NCBI GenBank assembly: GCA_030549775.1
Contig: CM060174.1
Span: 99,588,132 to 99,652,131, forward strand
DNA length: 64,000 nt
Direction: 5' to 3'
Origin: Tamarix chinensis
Taxonomy: Eukaryota > Streptophyta > Magnoliopsida > Caryophyllales > Tamaricaceae
In this document: piece by piece, positions 11,447 to 22,310 of the stretch
Layout of the letters: every line of letters starts with the position of its first letter
Position numbering within the stretch: the stretch's first letter is position 1
Position numbers and translations under genes: made by a program
The notes under the pieces: generated by a model
What the model was told of the DNA's origin: nothing
What the model saw: the letters and a program-made list of their open reading frames with translations, nothing else
Databases searched by the model: none

Positions 11447-13810
11447 TTAACTCTTTTTCTGTTTATTATGCTTTAAGTTTTAACAATTTTGTCTTGTATT
11501 AGATGTAAGGATGTTATGATAAGCCATGATTATGTAAAGTATGGTGGTAATACCTACTTATTTTAATATTACACTTCTGCTAAAAAAATAGTAGTAAGTT
11601 TTAAGGTGTTACACCTTCTGCCATGCTTATACCCTAAACATACCTATCCTACCTTTAGCATCACTTCCATCACCTTCCAAATCTCAAGGGACGTGTTTCA
11701 TTGAAAATTTTGCTCCAAGATTGTTACTCTAATCATGTCTACACCCATAACCTTTAAATAACGATATTAGACATATAGATTTTTTTGTGAAATTTAAGCA
11801 TTTTGTCACATTTAAGGGTATTTTGGTCAATATGAGTTAAATATAATTTTTTTTATTTTAATGTGTTAAATGGTTCAAACTCTAATAATTATACTATGTG
11901 GACTTTTTGTAGTAATTATGAATGGCCTTAGTCCAATAAAATAAGAAAATGGCTTAAGTTGAGAATAATAGCCCTAGAGATGGTGTTATTATTACATACA
12001 TAATAACATTGGAGTTAGAATATGATTATCATATATGTTGTTGATATTGGAAATTTAGGAATGCATATTAAAATTTGTGACTATATAAGTAGTATGGGAA
12101 AAGTTATACCTAACTTATAAAATTAAAGTTTTGTTGGGGTTGTGAATAATGACTCTAGATAGGGTTGTTATTGCATGTGTTAAATATTGGAGTTAGAATT
12201 TGATTTTTAGATATGTTGATATTAATAATATTTGAGGAAGGTTTGTTAAAAATTGTGGATAAATGAGTAGTATGGAAGGGATTATGTTTAGAACGTGAAA
12301 GTAGGATTTTTTAGGGGGAAAGGACAATTTTCCTTGGTGAATGTTAATCTTCTTGTAGTTGTGTTTTACGTATTTTGGATAATTATATTAAATTGAATTG
12401 TATGTCTTGGATATCTATTAGTACGCATGTATGTTGGCTTTGAGATTAATAACCGTGAATAAGGTGCTAATTATTTAAAGTGAAAATTCATGTGAGTTAT
12501 GACTAAGGTGTAGAGTTTGTTCCACCAATTTAAAAATAGTAGTCTGGAGTATTTTTCCCTAGAAAGTGTAGAGTCTGTTCCATTGACTTAATAATAGTAG
12601 TCATAGATGTTTTATCCTAGGATTTGTTTTAGTCTGTTCCATTGGATTAAAAATAAAGGGATCTTAAGCTCGACATAAATACGAAAATGGTTGGTTATAT
12701 TACATAATGGCAGAAAACTAGATTAAATTATTCTCATGCATTATACCATGTTTAAGCTTTCCGCCTTATGATCTCTTTATGCAATATCATGTATTTTTAC
12801 AATTTCTTGACTATATTGTCACCTTACTCAGTATATAGTGTATTAATCATTTTTTTCATGGATGCTACTCATTTCTACAAAAAAAGGGCCAAAATGTTTT
12901 TGTGTAAGTCAATGAAGACCTATTTGAAGAATTTGTTATTTATGATGCTTTAATTTTGGAGGAGTGATTCCTATGTATCAGGATTAGATGTATAGTCATG
13001 TTATCTAGTATTTGTTTATGTCTGGATACCTTTTTGGACTCTTATTTCTATGGGATATCTTTTGATGTGTTTTGATATTGTACTCAGAGTTAACCTTTAA
13101 GATATTATCTATGTTTAGAAATCTCTCTTATTCTCTATTTATCATATTTTAAGTCTTAACTATTTTGCCTTATAATTAATGTAAGAATGGTATGGTAATT
13201 CAGACTTATGTCTATTACATAGGTAACATCTATTTATGTTGATATTACACTTTCGCTAAAATAAAATTTTTTAATAGTAAATATGAGGGTGTTGCACTTG
13301 TATCCTAAATAAGATAATGATCGCATCAATAGAGAAATGCATGCATAACACATAGGAATCATATAATAAGAAAATTTATATGCATGAATATATTATTCAT
13401 GATATGATATGACTTAATAAACATTGTATCATAATTTATATTTAGGTGACCACACATTTTATATTACTTGATATCATTGAGACCATAAACTCACTTGTAT
13501 TATTACCACTTCACTTTCCCCTATATATGGGAGGTACAAATCATATCATTTTCTCTTCGCTTTCCACTCCTCTTCTCTCCACAAATGGGAGATAAAGAGT
13601 GAGACTAAATTTAAAACTCAACTAGTAGTCACTAGTAAACCACTAATCCTTAAGTATGTGTATCCCCTACTACGTAGTGGTTTAGAGTTACATAGAATAG
13701 ATTATGATCATTTGGTTCTAATAGTTACATGCCATTATCACTTGAAATACATCATTATCTAAAACTTAACACTTAACAACACCCCCACTTATATTACCAC
13801 AATCACTTAT

Positions 13811-14104
13811 TGAAATTCCCCGAAAATCCAAATTTTTAAAAATTATAGTTAAATAAGGTTTTATTAGGAAAATTAATTAAATAATTAGTTTTATTAAAAT
13901 AAAAAGGAATTAATTAGGAAAAATCAAGAAGAAGTTTATAAATCTTTTAATTAGGAAGATTTTTGGGTACTGTAGCTAATTAAAGATTTTATTTTGGAAA
14001 TCAATTAAATAATTTTATTTTGGAAATCAATTAAATAAATTATCTTATTTAAAATAAGAAGGAGGAAGTAGTTCCAAATTAATAGTAAATTTTGGGGTGT
14101 TACA
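13811..14104 (+). repeat. 5' LTR of the miniature element
   Basis: It runs from TGAAATTCCCC to GGGGTGTTACA. About the first 275 bp resemble the 5' end of LTR4 (minus strand, 62488 leftwards). Only the last 20 or so bp resemble the family 3' end. The TATA box, GC block and palindrome array are missing. Confidence 0.8.
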
Positions 14105-14107
14105 AGT

Positions 14108-14119
14108 TGGTATTAGAGC
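14108..14119 (+). promoter_or_regulatory. Primer binding site, first copy
   Basis: TGGTATTAGAGC lies three bases after the LTR end. It is complementary to the 3' end of plant initiator-Met tRNA with one change. This fixes the orientation of the whole LTR family: GTGTTACA is the 3' end. Confidence 0.85.
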
Positions 14120-14172
14120 TAGTTTCGACCACGCTCTTTCGATTTTAAACTTTTTAAGCTGATACCACAAGT

Positions 14173-14184
14173 TGGTATCAGAGC
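14173..14184 (+). promoter_or_regulatory. Second primer binding site
   Basis: TGGTATCAGAGC is a perfect initiator-Met PBS 65 bp downstream of the first. GATACCA (14161-14167) and TGGTATC (14173-14179) form a 7-bp stem with a 5-nt loop. A third decayed copy ('GTGGTATCA') lies near 14,310 in a duplicated block (about 14,129-14,188 versus 14,260-14,323). Confidence 0.7.
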
Positions 14185-14555
14185 GATTGGTCTTTTTGGC
14201 CATGTTCGTTTTTGAAAATAAATTTAGTTTACGAAAATTTTATTGGATTTTGAAGTGTTTTTTGACCGCCCTTTCGATTTTAAACTTTTTTTTAAGCTGA
14301 TAATACAAGTGGTATCATTTTCAAAATGAATTTGATTTACAAAGTTTTTCCTTAATTTTAAATCATTTTTGAATCCAAAAGGATTTTTCCATTTTTATTT
14401 AAAGAAAAGTTCTATGTGTGGCCATGGTGAGAAATGAATGGTAGATTCCTTATTAAGTTTATTCTTAAGGGGGTAGTTGGATACCTGTTAGCCTATCTAC
14501 TTAGAACCTTTCGACCCTAATCCTAGTAGCTACCGGAGACTTCGGGGGTGAAGTC

Positions 14556-14575
14556 TATTTTTAAAGGGGTAGTAA
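14556..14575 (+). promoter_or_regulatory. Polypurine tract
   Basis: TTTTTAAAGGGGTAGTAA lies directly before the second LTR (TGAAATACCCC at 14576), where plus-strand DNA synthesis is primed in LTR retrotransposons. Confidence 0.7.
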
Positions 14576-14870
14576 TGAAATACCCCAAAAATCTGAATTT
14601 TTAAAAATTATAGTTCAATAAGGTTTTATTAAGGAAATTAATTCAATAAATTATTTTTTTTAAAATAAAAAGGAATTAATTAGGAAAAATCAAGAAGAAA
14701 TTTATAAATATTTTAATTAGGAAGATTTTTGGGTATTTTAACTAATTAAAGATTTTATTTTGGAAATCAATTAAATAATTTTATTTTGAAAATTAATTAA
14801 ATAAATTATCTTATTTAAAATAAGAAGGAAGAAGTAGTTCCAAATTAATAGTGAATTTTTGGGTGTTACA
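14576..14870 (+). repeat. Second (3') LTR of the miniature element
   Basis: It runs from TGAAATACCCC to GGGTGTTACA and matches 13811-14104 along its length with scattered changes. Both copies join the same inner point to the terminal 20 bp. The deletion therefore predates the last reverse transcription. Confidence 0.8.
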
Positions 14871-15292
14871 ACCAAACACCAAAGTTTGCTAAGATACATA
14901 AAAGACACTAAGTACTTACAGTGGAACACCATGTGAGCTGGAGCCAACCGATCCACCGGTAAGAAATAATGGTTAGGGTATGATACCCTATGTGTGACCG
15001 ATCCTCCGGCTAATAATAGTGGGCAGGTGCATTGTGTACTGTTTGTCTCCGGTCCTTCGGCTATAATAGTGGGGGCTTTCATACTCGTATGGACTTGATA
15101 AAGAGTATGGTATGGAATGAGTATCCATAAGAGACTAATTAAGTATTACTCTGGACTTAAAAATGGATCTTTGTATATTCAGCTGATTGATCATATGCCC
15201 TTATGTTATTATGTTGGACTTTATGATCCTTTATTTATTCTGCATGATTTTTGTGACCTTGTGTGTCGGCCTTAGTGCATCTATTACCTTAC

Positions 15293-15311
15293 TCAGTACG
15301 TAGCCTACTGA
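15293..15311 (+). other. Conserved hairpin of the LTR family, copy at 15293
   Basis: TCAGTACG, loop TAG, then CCTACTGA gives seven of eight pairs. A second foldback (15331-15348, TGCTC / GAGTA with a G-T pair) follows, as in LTR2. Confidence 0.6.
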
Positions 15312-17223
15312 TCACCCTTTTCATGAGCGTTGCTCATTCCCACGAGTAGTAGGCATTTATGACTTTATGCAAGTGGGCGAGACATCAGGCGGGACTGAGT
15401 GTTGAGTTTGTTCTTGGCTCGATGATTGGGAGTAATGTGGCTGAATTCTCTTCTTATAATATTCTATATCTTTATGTTACTTCTTTTGTATTAGATTTCT
15501 CTTATTTGATTTTCCAAATTATGTTTTGAGTTCCTAGATTTATCTTTTAACATTTGTAAACTTATTTCTTTTTTAGGAACGTTGATTACGCACTCTAATT
15601 CCTACCTTATGATTGATTGTATGCGTACTCTGATTTTTGATGTTATGATCTTTTTAATTCATTTTATGAACTCTTGGTTTGAGTTTAATGACAATATTTT
15701 CTTTTAGCCTAAGTACTTGATATTGGAACGGTCGGAGTAAACCGGTATGATACTAAGTGTCACGGTAACATCTTCAGAATTCACGGATTTTAATTTAAAT
15801 ACTTCCATTTAAAAAAAAGTGAATTTTAGGGTGTTACACTTATCACTAAATTCATACCAATTATTATTATTATTTTAACTCTTAGAACTCCACCATGGTT
15901 AACCAAATCAAAAATATTATATCCACTTAAAATTAATGATAGGGCATGAGGAAAATAAACAAGTATAATAGACGATATTATATTAGTGAAAAATACAATA
16001 ATGCCCTTATAAAATCTTAGTTCGCAATCAACTTATAAATTCATACATAATACTCACCAACTCACCCAAATTAACATTACACTCCAAAATATCATATTAA
16101 TTAACTTGTTGAAAATTCAAGATTAAGCTTCAATATTTTACACATAAAATACTGATTATACACTTAGGGTTTCTTAATCCATTTTAATTAATTCTGACAT
16201 GATATTAATGCATGAGGTCATGAACAACCCAACTCATTCATATATCAAACTTATAATATTGTCACTCTAAACCCCCCGATGCAACATTACATGTCTAGAA
16301 ATAACCCAATATGACCACAATGCTCTTATTTCACCTAGGCACCTCAAACTTTCTTATTAACATAACTTAACCCAAACCTTGTCAAACCCAAATACATTAT
16401 GTATAAAAAATTTATGTAAACATCTCAAAAATTATAGTGGTATACTTAGATTTCACAAAAAAAAAACCATTAAATTGACCATAATACCTCTTATGTTGAT
16501 TGTACTACAAAATCATCCAAAATTTGACCCAACCTTTCACACATTATTAATCATTTAGAGATATTATTAATATATGAAAATAAAAAATAAACAGCCCTAT
16601 AAAACTAAAAGGGTCGAGACCCACTAAGACCAAAAAGCCTAAAATCAAGCTTCATCGTTATACTTGTCCCAAAATATGTAAACTCATGATAATTAGCACT
16701 TGTCAACATGCTTATCATCCTAATCAAAAAATAGGTATAAAACCTAGCATGGCATAGGCATGGTATTTTCAAATAAAACCATGCAAACACATGATTTCAT
16801 GAAGTCACTAACTAATACATGAACATTTAGGAAAATCTACAACATGTTTTTTGCACAATAACATGCTATCACGTAATTAAAATAAATTAATATAAAGTAT
16901 AAAAACTCCTAATCTATTAAGATGTATATCCTTACCTAAAGCACATTGGTCTCTAAGAAAAAGTAAAGATTCCTAATCACCTTCTCCTTCTATCACCTTA
17001 GGATCATCTAACAACAAAACAATAACGGCTAGGAAAATATAATGGAATTCAGGAGTAAAAATCAAAGTGGAAGATGGAAGAAAGAGGAGCAATGATCAAA
17101 TAAACAACAACATCAACTCAACACCCAACCACCACCAAAACTCCTACACAACTCCCCACTATAAGGCCAAGGAAGAAAAAAAGGAAAGAAAGGAGTTATG
17201 GTAGTGGTGGTTGAAAGGAGTTA

Positions 17224-17815
17224 ATTACCAAATTACCCCTTACTCGGTTTATGTTACTAAGTTATCTTCTACACTTATTAGGCTACCAATCACCCTTCAT
17301 AATGATTACAATTATCATATTTCCCATTAGGTTGGTTTGATTACCAAATTACGCTTCTCCTTCATTATAATTACTAAATTACCCTTTAGTTGGTTAAGTT
17401 ACCAAATTACACTTCTTCATTATCATAATTACCAAATTACCTTTCTTCATTATCATAATTATCAAATTACCCTTTAGTTGGTTAAATTACCAAATTGCCC
17501 TTCTTCATTATCATAATTACCAAATTACTCTTTAGTTGGTCAAGTTACCAAATTGCCCTTCTCCATTATTATAATTACCATTTTATCCTTCTGCATTATT
17601 ATAATTACCATTTTACCCTTCTTCATTATTATATTGCCATTTTACCCTTCTCCATTATTATAATTACCATTTTACCCTTCTTCATTATTATAGTACCATT
17701 TTACCCTTCCTTTACACCAAATTACCATTTCACCCCTTTACTTCCAAAATTACCATAATACCCTTTTACTTATAAAATTACCATTTTGCCCTTTATTACG
17801 CCACTTTTATTAAAT
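17224..17815 (-). repeat. ATTACC-type degenerate minisatellite in Z
   Basis: Units such as 'ATTACCAAATTACCCTTC' repeat irregularly with a spacing of about 25-35 bp, alternating with 'TTCATTATNATA'. LTR3 has the same kind of tract at 48421-49560. The plus-strand frame through it is open only because the repeat lacks stop codons. Confidence 0.75.
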
Positions 17816-19016
17816 TACCATCACTACATAAAATATTAATATCAATACTCCATTCTCATCATCCAACTCCACCAATTATTATTATTCAACATAATACTCA
17901 TTAGCACCCATACATATTAGGCCATACTTTTACACAAGACATATTATCAAAATGCCCATAGGGCTCATAATAATATTATTCATGCATTAATGGTCACAAT
18001 AACATAATACATCATGGATAAGTACATAACACTTCCATTAATAATCAAACTCCTTCCTTAAGCATTATTTTCACATATGGCACATAAACTAGCATGCTTT
18101 TCTTTTTATTAATCAATACAGATAAATATATATATATTATATTAAACAACATATATCATGTATAACAACATTTTAAAACCCTAATGTGCTAGCATACGTT
18201 TATTCATGCGTTTAAGTGGGGTTTAATGATTACCTTATTTCCTGCAAAAATTAAACCTTACTAGTATCCCTGTTAAAGATTCAAGTTTTGATTAGCAAAA
18301 CCAATACCTAAAAATAATATCAATAGTTATCATATTAGAAATGAGAAAACCAAAACATAAGACTTTATAAAACTTAATTAATAAAATACTTAACTTAAAT
18401 ATTATTATACCTTAAAACTTATTAACCAAATTAGACCAAGGCATGCAACCACTCATATTGCTCATGCAACATGAGCTGCATGCATATTAAGGGAGGAAAA
18501 GGTCGAAGATGGTGGAGGAAAGGAAGGAAAAGGCTAATTTAGGGTTAGGGTTTTAGGGCTAGGAAAAAAGGTAGGTGGGGGAGGATTTAGGGCAAGGGAA
18601 GGGTGCAAGGACGGAGAAGGGGTGTAGGTGGTGGTTATGGATGGATTTTTAGCAGCCAAGGGTGGTAGAAGCTGGGTTGCAAAGGTGGTTGCCGAGGTGG
18701 AGGTGGCTGAGAAAGAAGGAAAAAGGAGGAGGAAAATGAGAGGATAAGGGGGTTTCTTTCGGCCAAGGAATGTGTGGGGGTGGTAGGGGAGATTGTAGGG
18801 AGGGGTTTGGTGGTCCAGGTGGCGGTAGAAGCAGCGGAAGGAAGAAGTGCAGGGTGGCTCGAGGGGTGGTGCGGTGGTGTAGGGCGGGAGTAGAAGGTGG
18901 CAGAACGAGTTGCAGGCGTGGTGGTCGGGCATGGCGGAGGTGGTCGGGGAAGGAGGTAGAAGAAGAAAGAAAGTAAGAGGAGAGGAAACAGGCTAGGTGA
19001 AGGGGAAAAACGAAGA

Positions 19017-19108
19017 AGTGTGCTTGGAATTCACAATTTGTTATTTTGATTCCGCTAATTCTTTTAATAAAACAAAATTTTTTAGCAGTGAATTTCGGGG
19101 GTGTTACA
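19017..19108 (+). repeat. Isolated plus-strand LTR 3' end
   Basis: GAATTCACAATTTG through GGGGGTGTTACA matches the last 90 or so bp of LTR2 (28,425-28,513). It directly adjoins the purine-rich block of minus-strand LTR Z. No 5' end or target duplication goes with it, so it marks a rearranged junction. Confidence 0.6.
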
Positions 19109-19589
19109 GTAGTTGCACAAGAAACACATGTTACCTAACCCTGCTACATGAGAAGCTCATGTTCCTTAGTATTGGTTATGTGGGATGCCAAGGGAAATAA
19201 GGGTAGAGTGGTGCATTGAGAGCTATAAAAATCCGAATAGATTTATAGTAAAAGGGAAGGGAAATGCATAAGCACACATTTAAATAAAAAAAGGAACCGA
19301 CTAAACCAAGGAGAAGAGGGGTAATTGGGGGTTGAATAGCAAGTGAAAGAACTAAAAAAGAATAATGAAGACATATTCAAGGTAGGAATTGATCAACCAT
19401 AGAGGAAAGAAAATGAGGACTCTGGATTATGCATGTGATTGTGTATGTTGAATGCAAATGAAAAACTTGAAAGGTGTGAGGGATAAAGGGAATGATTTTA
19501 GGTCTAGAAAACAAGGGTTGGAATAACATGAATTAGAAGGCATGGGTAACAAGGCTAAACTAACATGAATCAAAGGGCATGGGTAATAG
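19109..19589. other. Purine-rich intergenic DNA with short direct repeats
   Basis: No gene is seen. At about 19,520-19,589 a unit of roughly 39 bp ('AACATGAATYARANGGCATGGGTA') is repeated in tandem. It resumes after the W insertion at 29,082-29,120, so W landed inside this minisatellite. Confidence 0.55.
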
Positions 19590-20067
19590 TGGAACACCCC
19601 CTTTTCACTACCAAAATAAAATATTTTGAAACATTGTGAAAGTAGAAATATAAGTTAATCTTATAAAAAATAGGGTGTTATTGTTGTATCCAACATAAAA
19701 TAGGCATCTCGCCATCTACCTCACAATAAACACAAGGTTAAACATCCAACCAATCAAATACAAGGAAGAAAATAGAGTGTGAAAGAAACACTTGGAGGTA
19801 GGAAAAATCAAGGTTTACAACCTAGGGCTATATAAGCCCAAATTTTGTACAAAGATATATTAGAAGAAAATGCTAACTAGAATAAATTAATTTCAAATGA
19901 GAAATGCCTTGGTCACTTAAGGACCATAGAAGAAAGTCTCTATGAATGCTTACGCTCATTAACCCAACTATGCTGATAAGAGGATGAACACTCACTGCCA
20001 TCCTCTAGAAAGCTATATTAAACCTACCGCTCGTGGGATTGAGTAGGGGATTACAACAACAACCCCA

Positions 20068-20087
20068 TCAGTATGCATACATACCGA
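20068..20087 (-). other. Conserved hairpin of the LTR family, copy in W
   Basis: TCAGTATG (20068-20075), loop CATA, CATACCGA (20080-20087): seven of eight pairs. The neighbouring 'GCTCGTGGGATTGAGT' corresponds to the second foldback of LTR2 on the opposite strand. Confidence 0.55.
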
Positions 20088-22019
20088 GCAAACCAATCTA
20101 CCACTATCATGTAGATCATAGTACAAGGAATACCTACATAATATACCCATGGTACAACCTACCAAAATGTACATGTGATTCTCCTACTATGTCATTCATT
20201 TACAATCACACATGTCATACAAGACATATTTGGATCTACTGAAATATGCTCAATCATAATCATAATCATACCAACATATAAAGGTATACAAATCATATCA
20301 TACATATCACCTTCCTAAGGAACATGGAGTGCTTAGACTATCCACATAGTAGTGTTTGGATTATAGCTTAAAGGGTAATGTGAAATTTGAATTACATGTA
20401 TGGCTTTCCAATCATAGATTCTTATAATAGGTGGATCGTGATTATAATAGCAATAGATCATGTCATAATTCATGGAAACATGCCAAAAATATAGAAACGT
20501 ACCATAATGGTGCATTCAAGGGAAACAATGATTGACATAGAACTTAAGGAAGGTAAACATGGGTTACATCACATATTCATAGCTTAAATGAGGCATGAGC
20601 TTTTTAAGTACTTATATAACAAAACAAGTATCATGTCAGCAAAATAACCATATCAAGATTGATCATAGAATAAGATAAGGCAAATTAATACCTCTTTCAA
20701 TTTAATTTCAGTTAATATTTTGTGTTAGGTAAATATAGAACTCCATTACAAAATAATTGAGCAATAGGTGAAATATAATTCTTTTACCCTAATTTATTGA
20801 GCAATAGGTGAGATTATTCTCCATGGTCTCTCAATACCCTAAAAGTCAAACCAAATAAATGGATATAAAGTCCTTGCTCATGTCGAAGTAACCTAGTGGA
20901 CATAATTCCTAGCTCATGCTAAGGTAACTTGGTAGACATAAGTTCTAGATCATGTCAAAATAACCATTCTATAGTGACCATACTCTTCAGTATTGATACC
21001 CCATATTGCATTATCAATGTATAGAGTAAGAAAGTAATTAGGATCAATGAGGATCCCATCCAAAGGTAGAATAACCCTCGATAGTTACTTGTGGATTGAA
21101 TAATCCATACCTTTCATGATGCTTATTCCACTTTAAGTGTTTAATATCTTATTGGATCAAGATGTGATATCATGTAAATGTCCATAAATAATATCACACC
21201 AAATAACATGCCAATTCGTTTTAATGCACCCATATAAGGTTCTCACATCATCTAATATTCCTATTTAGGGTATCTTCAAGTGATCATCCTATTACGTGAT
21301 CAATTATTCCAAAAGGTGGAATTATATAATGTTAATATCATCCATAATGTCCAAGCCAACATTTTATTTCCATTTATTTCTCTTTTGATCACCATTCAAA
21401 TCTAGGTTACAGCCTAGGGCTAAGGTTAAGCCATAGTTCATTTCTTAACCACAGTCAAACCATTAATTAAAGGGTGTTCTAAGTTAATTTCCAAAGGCAA
21501 AATATGAAGGTCCGATTGGAGGTTAGCTAGAGTCCAACCCTAACTCATGGTTATTTATCTAATTATCTCAATAGCTAAGTGAAAGTCATTGTTTATAGAT
21601 AAGGTTAACTTAAGGCCACTATATATGTCCATATTATTTTCTCCTATTCCTACCAAGTCATTTAACTTACAAGGTTTTACATTTTAAGGTCGTGATATAG
21701 ATCATTATAGGTCTATTATCCATCATTTTAGTTCATTACCTAAATACTAACCATAGGAAGAATCCATTTGTGGCCATATAATCATCCACTCATGTTATGG
21801 TTAAGAGAAAGGTCTAAATGCTGAATTAAGGTAAACATCAATCAACTAGCATAAAATATCTCTTTAATAACTTTAATCCATCATTTAAACTCACTTAATC
21901 TAGGTAACATATAGAAACTAGATCCTCAGGTTAGTATATAAGCATGAGACTTAAAACATAAATTTCAGAAAGAAATAGATAAGAAACATAATTCTTGTCG
22001 AGATCATTCGATGGATTTC

Positions 22020-22310
22020 CAAGAACCAGTGGGTTGGTCACATGGACCAATCGGTCGGTCTAGGTGGTACCAAACTTTCACAGTGGTAGTGAACCAACCG
22101 ATTAGTTTAGTTAAACCAGTTAATGTGTCTAATCCAAGGCTAAGACTGTTAGGGTCATAAAACAACCAATCAACTGTTATAGGGACCATCTAATGGGTTT
22201 AACCCAAAACTAAGACCACTAAAATCGTGGGCTAAATAGTCGATGGCTTAACCATACTAGTCGATTAATCCTAGGGACTTTCAATTCGTCTTGGAGACCA
22301 GTTGATCGGT
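22020..22310 (-). repeat. Palindromic minisatellite in W
   Basis: Repeated 'ACCAATCGGTCGGTC', 'AACCGATTAGTTTAG' and 'CAGTTGATCGGTTGG' units match those of V (4950-5270). More units lie in the right part of W (28,795-28,930). Confidence 0.6.

Larger units (their letters stand above)
8212..11613 (+). mobile_element. Solo LTR 'X', nested in Y
   Basis: The start CATAATATCCT (TG changed to CA) and the end AAGGTGTTACA are flanked by TCTTC (8207-8211) and CCTTC (11614-11618), a 5-bp duplication with one change. The copy has a C-rich block (8,400-9,240), a TATATATG box (8627-8634) and repeated 'CACTTAAARTGAAAGATYA' blocks near 10,140 and 10,330. Each block is followed by 'GTTCCAC...ATAGTGG' units corresponding to the palindrome array of other copies. 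The family hairpin is not recognisable here. The Cassandra LTR at 11154 interrupts it. Without that insert X is about 3.1 kb. Confidence 0.75.
7818..13296 (+). mobile_element. Solo LTR 'Y', interrupted by X
   Basis: The start TTTAATATCCC (decayed TGTAATATCCC) at 7818 and the end GAGGGTGTTGCA at 13296 are flanked by a perfect 5-bp duplication CTTGT (7813-7817 and 13297-13301). X sits inside (8212-11613). The flanks of X rejoin in homology: sequence after 11,613 ('CTTCTGCCATGC') matches the X sequence near 8,495. Without the insert Y is about 2.1 kb. A decayed family hairpin lies near 12,829-12,847. There is no coding sequence. Confidence 0.8.
13811..15838 (+). mobile_element. Short non-autonomous LTR element with PBS and PPT
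   Basis: It is flanked by a perfect 5-bp duplication CTTAT (13806-13810 and 15839-15843). Inside are a 294-bp repeat (13811-14104), a 471-bp non-coding spacer with an initiator-Met PBS and a polypurine tract, and a 295-bp homologous repeat (14576-14870). These make a 1.06-kb unit like a TRIM. A further 968 bp of LTR-type sequence (14871-15838) follows, ending in a second GGGTGTTACA. It carries palindrome units near 14,945-15,060 and the family hairpin (15293-15311). Either a miniature element entered a longer solo LTR and recombined with its 5' end, or the 5' LTR lost sequence between two copies of the terminal motif. There is no gag or pol. Confidence 0.8.
7422..19016 (-). mobile_element. 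Old large LTR 'Z', broken by nested insertions
   Basis: The left end TGTAACACCCC is a minus-strand LTR 3' terminus. The parts are 7422-7817, 13297-13810 and 15839 to about 19,016, separated by Y (7818-13296) and the short element at 13811-15838. The last part holds the ATTACC-type repeat (17224-17815) and a purine-rich GC block (about 18,490-18,980). These lie in the same order as in LTR3 (48421-49560 then 50330-51480). No matching right terminus was found. The element instead runs into a plus-strand LTR end at 19,017. Treating all parts as one element is inference. Confidence 0.5.

Noticed and set aside
17495..17758. 87-codon frame with hydrophobic repeats that looks like a membrane protein
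   Set aside because: It is the ATTACC minisatellite read in a stop-free frame. The same happens at 48988-49500.
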